Shown here: piece by piece, positions 29,795 to 34,589 of the stretch | Layout of the letters: every line of letters begins with the position of its first letter | How positions within the stretch are numbered: position 1 is the stretch's first letter | From: a virus | Length of the DNA stretch: 34,589 nucleotides | Reading direction: 5' to 3' (one strand) | IMG/VR virus record: IMGVR_UViG_3300014933_000057 | Span: 1-34,589 of that record | Notes under the pieces: model-generated | The model's input: only the letters and a program-made list of their open reading frames with translations | What the model was told of the DNA's origin: nothing | Databases searched by the model: none | Made by a program: the position numbers and the translations under genes

Positions 29795-30045
29795 TGTTCA
29801 CTTCCCATCGTTCTGATTGGGGATTCACCACCACCAGCGGTCAGGATAGAAGCGTTACTGGGGGATCAAAGGATGCAATAGCGCAAATGTAGGTGGCGAA
29901 GATAGTGCCTACTCCTTGAACGACTGTCGGGTTCTGTGGCTCCATATAGGGAAAACAGTTGAAGGCGAACCAGGTGGGCTAGGTTCGTCCACCAAACGGG
30001 AATTAGCATAAATACAACAGTTATTAGATATTAGGGTATATCACT
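29795..30045. other. Non-coding region, possibly structured
   Basis: 250 bases without a gene between the small RNA and the rightward promoter; no frame of useful length or ribosome site. It is richer in G and C than its flanks. Possible helices on the plus strand include TCCCATC with GATTGGGGA (29803-29823), GTAGGT with GCCTAC (29889-29894, 29907-29912), CGACTGT with ACAGTTG (29921-29927, 29955-29961), and two mutually exclusive hairpins at 29966-29993. It could be an RNA, or the replication origin, given that the replication genes follow. I see no iterons. Confidence 0.35.
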
Positions 30046-30092
30046 AGAAAATAATGCTTTACAAGTAAAGATTACTTTAGTAAATTATCAAT
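30046..30092 (+). promoter_or_regulatory. Early promoter, copy C (rightward)
   Basis: AT-rich AGAAAATAATGC, -35 TTTACA (30058-30063), 17-base spacer, -10 TAAATT (30081-30086). The spacer holds the inverted repeat TAAAG-ATTA-CTTTA. Close to copy A from the -35 element to just past the -10, although on the opposite strand. Confidence 0.78.
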
Positions 30093-30108
30093 ACGGTCAA
30101 GTGATCGT
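30093..30108 (+). promoter_or_regulatory. 5'-end hairpin, copy C of three
   Basis: ACGGTCAAGTGATCGT, starting 6 bases after the -10 and 34 bases before the AUG at 30127. The stem is kept (one G-U) although the inner arm bases differ from copies A and B. Confidence 0.72.
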
Positions 30109-30126
30109 GATTAAAAAGGATAAATA

Positions 30127-30429
30127 ATGAAATACGTAATTAATTACAAAGACCAGCAATTCAAATACCGCGCCAATGATTGGCAGTCTTTTGAAAAAGA
30201 AGCTTGGGATATTTTTACTTGGGTTTTGCATCATCCTGAACAAGAATCTGAATATCAATTTGTCATTGACGGCAAAGTTGTTTCATTAGAAGCCGCACAA
30301 AAAGCCGCCCAATTAGCCCGTAAAGAATGGGAAGAAAAACGTGCCAAAACTAAAAAACCGGTACGTATCAGCGTTGGCGCAACTAATTTGCCAAATACCT
30401 ATAAAACTGTTTGGGTAAAGATAATCTAA
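30127..30429 (+). CDS. Hypothetical protein, first gene of rightward early operon
   Basis: A 100-residue protein with AAGGA before the ATG. N-terminal beta (KYVINYKDQQFKYRANDWQS), then a tryptophan-rich helix, a hairpin (EYQFVIDGKVVSLEAA) and a basic C-terminal half (ARKEWEEKRAKTKKPVRISV). It is moderately basic overall. It directly follows the leader with hairpin copy C. The family is not recognised. Its stop overlaps the next start by one base. Confidence 0.65.
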   Translation: MKYVINYKDQQFKYRANDWQSFEKEAWDIFTWVLHHPEQESEYQFVIDGKVVSLEAAQKAAQLARKEWEEKRAKTKKPVRISVGATNLPNTYKTVWVKII

Positions 30430-30803
30430 TGTTTGAACAATTTTGGAAACATTACCCCAGGAAGGTAGCCAAACGTGCCGCCCTGGGGGCATTTAACCGG
30501 CTTACTAAAGACGAACAAGTTCAGGCCGTAGAAGCCATTGAACAACACGTTGCGTACTGGAAGTTAAAGGGCACAGAAATGGAGTTCATATGTCATGCAA
30601 CCACGTGGCTTAACCAGGGCCGCTGGGAAGATGAATTAGACATGACACCAAAAGAACTAAAGCGACCTTCATTACCTTGGTATAGTACCGATGAATTAAC
30701 TTTGGCTAAAGGCCGGGAATTGGGACTAAATGCATACGCCGGGGAATCTATGGGACAGTACCGACAACGTATCCAGCAATACATCGGAAAGATGGCGGTA
30801 TGA
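30429..30803 (+). CDS. Replication-associated phage protein domain
   Basis: A 124-residue protein from the ATG at 30429 (TAATG overlap). FEQFWKHYPRKVAKRAALGA, then FNRLTKDEQVQAVEAIEQHV and FICHATTWLNQGRWEDEL is a block usually found as the C-terminal part of phage replication initiator / helicase-loader proteins; here it stands alone with a short tail. It may recruit the host helicase, or be a remnant or split of a larger initiator. The frame of the next gene is +1 relative to this one and overlaps its end by about 70 bases. Confidence 0.55.
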   Translation: MFEQFWKHYPRKVAKRAALGAFNRLTKDEQVQAVEAIEQHVAYWKLKGTEMEFICHATTWLNQGRWEDELDMTPKELKRPSLPWYSTDELTLAKGRELGLNAYAGESMGQYRQRIQQYIGKMAV

Positions 30804-30969
30804 GTGCGAAATTAGACAGTTACTCAAATACCGTGAACAAATGGGATTGGCTATGTTCCGGGAATATTTCGCAAACCCAAATTTTGAAAAACGCCGCCAG
30901 CGTATTGCTGGTGACTTTTATGACCAATGGAAAAAAGGCAACCGTGGAAAATGGGGGGATTGGCTATGA
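30730..30969 (+). CDS. Hypothetical basic protein overlapping the replication-associated gene
   Basis: A 79-residue frame. The convincing part begins after the overlap (ECEIRQLLKYREQMGLAMFR to QWKKGNRGKWGDWL), a pattern repeated in small proteins after phage replication genes: a helical basic core with a terminal GNRG..GDW motif. The only in-frame ATG before this core is at 30730, preceded by GGGA at a short distance, which makes a 74-base overlap. The first ~22 residues look like out-of-frame translation. Either translation starts there, or this core is reached by a +1 shift at the TGA of the previous gene. Confidence 0.5.
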   Translation: MHTPGNLWDSTDNVSSNTSERWRYECEIRQLLKYREQMGLAMFREYFANPNFEKRRQRIAGDFYDQWKKGNRGKWGDWL

Positions 30970-31307
30970 AAGCTGACAGTAAAGTAGTTGACCCTAATGA
31001 TTGTGTAGATTACCTATACGAATTTGCCCCGGAATACGCTAAAGCTAAAGGCGAATTGGCTGAACTAGAAGCATATAAATCCAGCCTTAAAGCCATCAAA
31101 ATGAAGCAATCAAGCGAACAATCATTGGGTGCCCAGGAACGTGAAGCTTATGCCAGCCAAGACTATCAAGACCTTTGCAAAGCTATTGGTGCGGCAACAT
31201 ACAAAACAGAAATGTGGAAGTACCGCTTGGAAGCGGCAAAGCTACGGTTTGAAGCTTGGCGTACCCAGGAAGCCAGTAACCGCAATTTGGAAAGGTTAAC
31301 TAAATGA
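30966..31307 (+). CDS. Hypothetical helical phage protein
   Basis: A 113-residue protein starting at ATGA with the preceding stop. Almost entirely helical and charged: EYAKAKGELAELEAYKSSLK, AIKMKQSSEQSLGAQEREAY and LRFEAWRTQEASNRNLERL. The AQEREAYAS and WRTQEASNR motifs recur in small early genes next to phage replication genes. No catalytic motif is seen. A structural or DNA-associated coiled-coil role is possible but unproven. The stop overlaps the next start (ATGA). Confidence 0.65.
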   Translation: MKADSKVVDPNDCVDYLYEFAPEYAKAKGELAELEAYKSSLKAIKMKQSSEQSLGAQEREAYASQDYQDLCKAIGAATYKTEMWKYRLEAAKLRFEAWRTQEASNRNLERLTK

Positions 31308-31648
31308 ACAATGAACCAGTAGCATGGATGGATAATAAAGGTTGTTTTTACCACAACGATGATTATGAAGTTTGCAAAAAACACAATATTGCAGACGATT
31401 TAATTCCACTCTATACCCATCCAGTAAAAGAACAAGGCAATCCTGTTGCTTGGAGAAGCCAAGACCCCGATGGTTATTGGAGTGTTTATCAAGCCACAGT
31501 AGAAGGTGCTGAACCACTTTATACAGGGTTTAAGGAACTAACAGATGAGGAAATGATTAGCATTTACGAAAAAGATTGGTCAGGAATTAAATGTGGTTTA
31601 GGTAGGGCTGTTGAACAAGCAATACTAAGAAAGGCAAGCGAGAAATGA
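31304..31648 (+). CDS. Hypothetical protein with tandem PVAW/PLYT repeat
   Basis: A 114-residue protein coupled by ATGA overlaps on both sides. It contains two imperfect repeats: PVAWMDNKG...LIPLYTHP (residues 5-40) and PVAWRSQDP...EPLYTGF (residues 47-76), a beta-hairpin type element common in phage hypothetical proteins. The C-terminal third is helical (ELTDEEMISIYEKDWSG). Function unknown; a small binding protein built by domain duplication. Confidence 0.65.
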   Translation: MNNEPVAWMDNKGCFYHNDDYEVCKKHNIADDLIPLYTHPVKEQGNPVAWRSQDPDGYWSVYQATVEGAEPLYTGFKELTDEEMISIYEKDWSGIKCGLGRAVEQAILRKASEK

Positions 31649-31740
31649 TTGAAATTATTTTTGGCATTTTTATGATCACCGGAATATTGGTTTGGGGATT
31701 TATTATTTACATACTGTTGAATATATGGCTGACAAAATAA
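31645..31740 (+). CDS. 31-residue single-pass membrane peptide
   Basis: Begins at ATGA with the previous stop and ends at TAA 31738-31740. Nearly all residues are hydrophobic (IEIIFGIFMITGILVWGFII), giving one membrane helix and a short C-terminal tail. The length and coupling suggest a real small membrane protein rather than a chance frame. It overlaps the next start by 16 bases. Confidence 0.55.
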   Translation: MIEIIFGIFMITGILVWGFIIYILLNIWLTK

Positions 31741-31874
31741 CCAAAGATTTTGAAGAATGGGCACCGTTGCTATTGCATTTAGTTGAATGTAACCGGCTAA
31801 AGCAAGAAAACGAGCAATTACGCAATCAAATTAAACACCTGGAAAGCCAGGTTTACGGGGGTACTACCAAATGA
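31725..31874 (+). CDS. Small coiled-coil protein
   Basis: A 49-residue protein from the ATG at 31725, inside the end of the preceding membrane peptide; an upstream ATG at 31692 would add 11 residues. Residues 20-42 form a leucine-zipper-like coiled coil (CNRLKQENEQLRNQIKHLES). It is likely dimeric. The stop overlaps the next start (ATGA). Confidence 0.55.
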   Translation: MADKITKDFEEWAPLLLHLVECNRLKQENEQLRNQIKHLESQVYGGTTK

Positions 31875-32044
31875 CTGATTATTCAACACCATATCTTGCA
31901 TTGCACCGTTTAATTAAAGATTTTCACGATGCAACGCTAAAAGGCGAATATCAAAAAGCTTATGAAACTGCCGTAGATATTACGGACGTGGCCCAGCAAT
32001 TAGAAGATATAGCGAAAGGGCTGGCTAGTGCATATTCAGATTGA
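31871..32044 (+). CDS. Hypothetical small helical protein
   Basis: A 57-residue protein starting at ATGA with the previous gene. Helical throughout (YLALHRLIKDFHDATLKGEY, then ETAVDITDVAQQLEDIAKGL), no membrane segment. Its 3' end holds the AAGGG ribosome site and GTG start of the next gene, which overlaps it by 17 bases. Function unknown. Confidence 0.6.
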   Translation: MTDYSTPYLALHRLIKDFHDATLKGEYQKAYETAVDITDVAQQLEDIAKGLASAYSD

Positions 32045-32519
32045 GTTAACGCCGGCTGAAATACAAATGGCCGCCCTGGTGGGCACCCAACGTACGGTTC
32101 AATGCCTTCAAAACGGATCAAAGCATAGATACGGGGCTAAAGACACTAACGCCTGGCAAATGAGTATTGAAGGGGCAATGGGCGAATGTGCTTTGGCAAA
32201 GCACCTTGGCATATTTTGGTCAAAAGGAACCCCTGGCGCAACTGACGTAGGCCCCCATGACGTAAGACAAACCCATCATGTCAACGGGCAACTTATCGTT
32301 CATCCTACTGATGATGATAAACGCCGTTTTTATTTGATAACCGGTTTAATGGGCAAATACATCATTCACGGTTATATGTACGGAAAAGATGCCAAACAAC
32401 AAAAGTATTGGAGTGATCCCCAGGGCACCGGCAGATTTGCTTATTTTGTTCCACAATCTGATCTTATTTGGAATGATAATGAACGTATTCCAAACGATGA
32501 GCATTGGTTAGATGACTAA
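32028..32519 (+). CDS. Nuclease-like phage protein
   Basis: A 163-residue protein starting at GTG 32028, with AAGGG about 8 bases upstream. Features: HRYGAKDTNAWQMSIEGAMG, then GECALAKHLG and TDVGPHDVRQTHHVNGQLIV, then DDDKRRFYLITGLMGKYIIH. The order E (in EGAMGE), D/x/VR, then a K/F strand is reminiscent of a restriction-endonuclease-like fold, and related proteins are annotated as putative nucleases. This is suggestive rather than proven. It is coupled to the HNH nuclease gene by 8 bases of overlap. Confidence 0.55.
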   Translation: MHIQIELTPAEIQMAALVGTQRTVQCLQNGSKHRYGAKDTNAWQMSIEGAMGECALAKHLGIFWSKGTPGATDVGPHDVRQTHHVNGQLIVHPTDDDKRRFYLITGLMGKYIIHGYMYGKDAKQQKYWSDPQGTGRFAYFVPQSDLIWNDNERIPNDEHWLDD

Positions 32520-32805
32520 AGAACAAATTAAACATTATGGAAAACTTGCACGACTTGGATGCATATTGTGCCGTCAAATCGGAATTAGAGAAATTGAAGA
32601 TTCGCCCGTTGAAATCCATCACGTGCGCCGGTTTGGGGGCAAACGTTCCTTGGCCCCAGCAATCGGATTGTGTGCGGCGCATCATAGACTTGATTCACGT
32701 ACCAGTATTCACGGCCTTGGGCATAAAGGATTTACAAAATATTGGGGTTTCTCTGAAGAAGATTTGCTAGAAAAGACAAAAGAACTTTTAAATGACAATC
32801 ATTAA
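32512..32805 (+). CDS. HNH-type nuclease, P1 Ref-like (RecA-dependent)
   Basis: A 97-residue protein. Two metal-binding cysteines (GCILC, residues 16-20), then EIHHVRRFGG (the paired histidines of the beta-beta-alpha-metal core), LCAAHHRLDS and IHGLGHKGFTKYWGFSEEDL. This is the pattern of the Ref family, in which phage P1 Ref cuts DNA at RecA-dependent displacement loops. It stands between a nuclease-like protein and RusA, so a role in recombination or repair of phage DNA is likely. It overlaps RusA by 14 bases. Confidence 0.8.
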   Translation: MTKEQIKHYGKLARLGCILCRQIGIREIEDSPVEIHHVRRFGGKRSLAPAIGLCAAHHRLDSRTSIHGLGHKGFTKYWGFSEEDLLEKTKELLNDNH

Positions 32806-33139
32806 ACTTCCATATCCACCCAGCGTTAACACGTATTGGCGGCATTTTCGGGGCAATACCGTATTAAGCAAAGCCGGCCGTGAATTTAAAACTGCGGTAT
32901 CGGAATGTGTAATAGCCCAAAACGTGCCCAAATTTGGCACCAAACGGCTAGAGGTAACGATTTGGCTTTATCCACGTTCAAAGGTAGTTACCGATCTTGA
33001 TAATCGCCTGAAAGCGGTTTTAGACGGTTTAGAAGATGCCGGCGTTTATGACAATGACGGCCAAGTAGATATATTAATGATTCAACGTGGCGAAATTCGT
33101 AAGGGCGGTGGCGTTGATGTAATGATTGAAGTAATTTAA
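32792..33139 (+). CDS. rusA: RusA-type Holliday junction resolvase
   Basis: A 115-residue protein (RusA family about 120). It opens IKLPYPPSVNTYWRHFRG, and the catalytic block TDLDNRLKAVLDGLEDAGVY (residues 67-86) with YDNDGQVDIL (86-95) supplies the conserved aspartates (68, 70, and 87-93). RusA dimers cut four-way junctions symmetrically; phages use it to resolve recombination and replication intermediates before packaging. It overlaps the Ref-like gene and is followed after 8 bases by the polyvalent protein gene. Confidence 0.93.
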   Translation: MTIIKLPYPPSVNTYWRHFRGNTVLSKAGREFKTAVSECVIAQNVPKFGTKRLEVTIWLYPRSKVVTDLDNRLKAVLDGLEDAGVYDNDGQVDILMIQRGEIRKGGGVDVMIEVI

Positions 33140-33147
33140 AATCAATC

Positions 33148-34589
33148 ATGGCATACGAAGAACCTTCTTTAAAGCAGACGTTATATGACATTTTGAATGG
33201 CCTTCAAAGTGAAAGAAATTTGCGTGAAACAAAAGAAGGTTTGCAACGATTACGTCAATCTATCCCTGGAGTAGCCGAATCAGTTGCTAGGGGTGCAATT
33301 GCATCCGTTCCAGGATCAGTAGGCGATATTAGTGAATTTGTCCGTTCCGTGGCCCCCGAAACAATGGAATCAACGTTTGGCCGCAGAGTTGCACCAACTA
33401 CCCGTGAAATCCTAGACTATGTACCAAGGTACACCCCAACCCATGAAGGCGCAACAACGCTAGAGGATGTAGGGGCGGCAATTGCACCTGGAGTTGGTGG
33501 CGTAGCTAAAGACGTTGCATTGCTGACTAAAGGAAAACCATTGGGTTTATCTATCATGGGGCCGGAATCAAAGCTTTGGAAACCTGAAATGGCGTTTCAA
33601 GCTTCAAAAATGGAAGCTAAAGGCGTTCCGGCTGAAGAAATATTGCAAAAAACCGGCATGGTTCGTGGTTTGGATAATCAATGGCGTACAGAATTAAGCG
33701 ATCAATTTGCTAAATTAAAAGGCGAAGGTGATACTTTTGGAACTAGGCACGGCAACGTTCACCCTAGTAACGATAGATTTACAAGCAATGAACGCCGTGC
33801 CCAGGGAGTATTAGTTGAAGATATATTGCACCATCCTGATTTACTTGAAGCTTATCCTGAACTTGGAAAAATTAAAGTTGAAGCGCATGGATCAACAAGA
33901 AGTGAAAAAGGTTCATATAGCCAATCAAAAAACACCATTAGTTTAAGGGAAGATTTAAGCCCTGATGAAGCTAAATCAACCTTATTGCATGAATTAACGC
34001 ATGGAATACAGGGTAAAGAACAATTTAACCGTGGCGCAAATTACAAAGAACAAGTTGCTAAATATCAATCACAAAAAGATGAAACTATTTCAGTAATTGA
34101 GGAATTAAATCGTGAAGCCAGCAAATACTTGAAAGCTGGAAACAAAGAAAAATATGATGAATTGATGAATGTGCGTGACGATTTAGCCATGCAATACATC
34201 AAAATAAACCCTGAAAAAATGGGTTATGAAGATTATTTAAAGCATGGCGGCGAAGCGGAAGCCAGGATGGTTCAAAACCGCATGAATTTATCGCCGGAAG
34301 AATTACGTCAATACTTTCCATATCAAAAAGGCGCAATAAATTACGGTTTAGACATTAATCCTGATGAAGCAATCATTACTACAAGGCATCCAGGATTAAT
34401 AAATCAACCATCACAAAGTTTAGACATAAAAGGATTTAAAGATGAAGGAAATTATCGAAGGGTGGGCGAGCCACAATCAAACCTTGAAAGATTTGGGATT
34501 ACCGGAAGTATCGAAGGCAGAGTACCAGGCGGCCTTATCGAAAATGCCGGAACAATCCACCGAGGAAGCGATAAGCTTGATATTGCGAG
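33148..34589 (+). CDS. Large polyvalent-type protein, N-terminal part (continues at base 1)
   Basis: The ATG at 33148 follows RusA by 8 bases with no clear ribosome site, so translational coupling is likely. The frame has no stop before the window end; through the 119-bp overlap it continues at base 1 and ends at 1431 (917 residues). Residues 1-130 are a Gly/Val-rich leader as seen in similar large phage proteins. Residues ~240-300 contain YPELGKIKVEAHGS, then STLLHELTHGIQGKE: HELTH (281-285) is an HExxH zinc-metalloprotease motif, and GEAEARM (~369-375) could supply the third ligand. It lies at the boundary between early and late genes. Confidence 0.75.
   Translation, partial: MAYEEPSLKQTLYDILNGLQSERNLRETKEGLQRLRQSIPGVAESVARGAIASVPGSVGDISEFVRSVAPETMESTFGRRVAPTTREILDYVPRYTPTHEGATTLEDVGAAIAPGVGGVAKDVALLTKGKPLGLSIMGPESKLWKPEMAFQASKMEAKGVPAEEILQKTGMVRGLDNQWRTELSDQFAKLKGEGDTFGTRHGNVHPSNDRFTSNERRAQGVLVEDILHHPDLLEAYPELGKIKVEAHGSTRSEKGSYSQSKNTISLREDLSPDEAKSTLLHELTHGIQGKEQFNRGANYKEQVAKYQSQKDETISVIEELNREASKYLKAGNKEKYDELMNVRDDLAMQYIKINPEKMGYEDYLKHGGEAEARMVQNRMNLSPEELRQYFPYQKGAINYGLDINPDEAIITTRHPGLINQPSQSLDIKGFKDEGNYRRVGEPQSNLERFGITGSIEGRVPGGLIENAGTIHRGSDKLDIA
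34471..34589. repeat. Right copy of 119-bp terminal direct repeat
   Basis: Identical to 1-119. Joining the ends through this overlap keeps the reading frame open, showing that the contig is circular with 34,470 unique bases. Confidence 0.95.

Noticed and set aside
29966-29993. H-type pseudoknot from CGAACC/GGTTCG and GGTGG/CCACC
   Set aside because: The loop crossing the six-pair stem would be one base long, sterically too short; these are better read as alternative hairpins.
29795-30045. tRNA or tmRNA gene, suggested by GGTTC and CCACCA-like ends
   Set aside because: No acceptor stem, anticodon arm or correct T-arm could be assembled.
30800-30976. 58-residue frame starting at ATGA after the replication-associated gene
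   Set aside because: Its sequence looks random, while the overlapping +1 frame encodes a recognisable small-protein pattern.

Overview
This window is essentially one complete tailed-phage genome, about 34.5 kb. Bases 1-119 are repeated exactly at 34471-34589, and one long reading frame runs off the right end and continues in phase from base 1. The molecule is therefore best read as a circular assembly of 34,470 unique bases. Gene order and products point to a short-tailed (podovirus) phage with a P22-type morphogenesis module. The GH19 endolysin, a lipobox protein and abundant Shine-Dalgarno sites fit a Gram-negative host. The moderate, AT-leaning composition and small-protein repertoire recall phages of freshwater betaproteobacteria, but the host is a guess. 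I found no integrase, CI-type repressor, DNA polymerase, helicase, tRNA or CRISPR array.

Layout. (1) 33148 to the end, then 1-1431: a 917-residue polyvalent-type protein with an HELTH zincin motif. (2) 1500-2969: small genes, including a GroES-like co-chaperonin. (3) 2962-9195: TerS, TerL, portal, scaffold-like protein and P22-type coat protein. (4) 9256-14046: an accessory block of decoration and tail-fibre genes, including a fibre ending in an S74 self-cleaving chaperone, flanked on the left by two strong terminators. (5) 14056-23528: gp4-like connector, fibre, gp10-like tail protein, cupin-like protein, three ejection-protein candidates (one with an M15 murein peptidase domain) and a collar-domain fibre. 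(6) 23540-25820: a lysis cassette with membrane proteins, a 3-TM holin candidate, a GH19 endolysin and a 50-residue protein. (7) 25810-29324, minus strand: two early operons carrying an SSB-like protein with a DDDIPF tail, a PD-(D/E)XK exonuclease, a secreted 43-residue cysteine-rich protein and small unknowns. (8) 29422-29652: a Cro-like regulator, then 474 bases without a gene. (9) 30127-33139: a rightward early operon of overlapping small genes ending in a nuclease-like protein, a Ref-type HNH nuclease and RusA.

The most unusual signals are regulatory. The two leftward early operons and the rightward early operon each start with the same composite element: an AT-rich upstream motif, TTTAC(A/T), a 17-base spacer, TA(A/C)ATT, and 6-7 bases later a 6-7 bp hairpin at the predicted 5' end of the mRNA. 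The start codon follows after 34-36 nt of leader. The hairpin arms differ between copies but stay complementary at three positions, which suggests selection on RNA structure. Separately, 29672-29791 looks like a stand-alone small RNA: an extended -10 promoter, a 22-bp stem stacked under a 13-bp stem, a 7-base bulge complementary to the 5' segment, and a seven-T terminator.

Supply of functions: the phage encodes a recombination/repair set (exonuclease, SSB-like protein, Ref-like nuclease, RusA) but seems to borrow the host replisome. Late genes are tightly packed with ATGA or TAATG overlaps.
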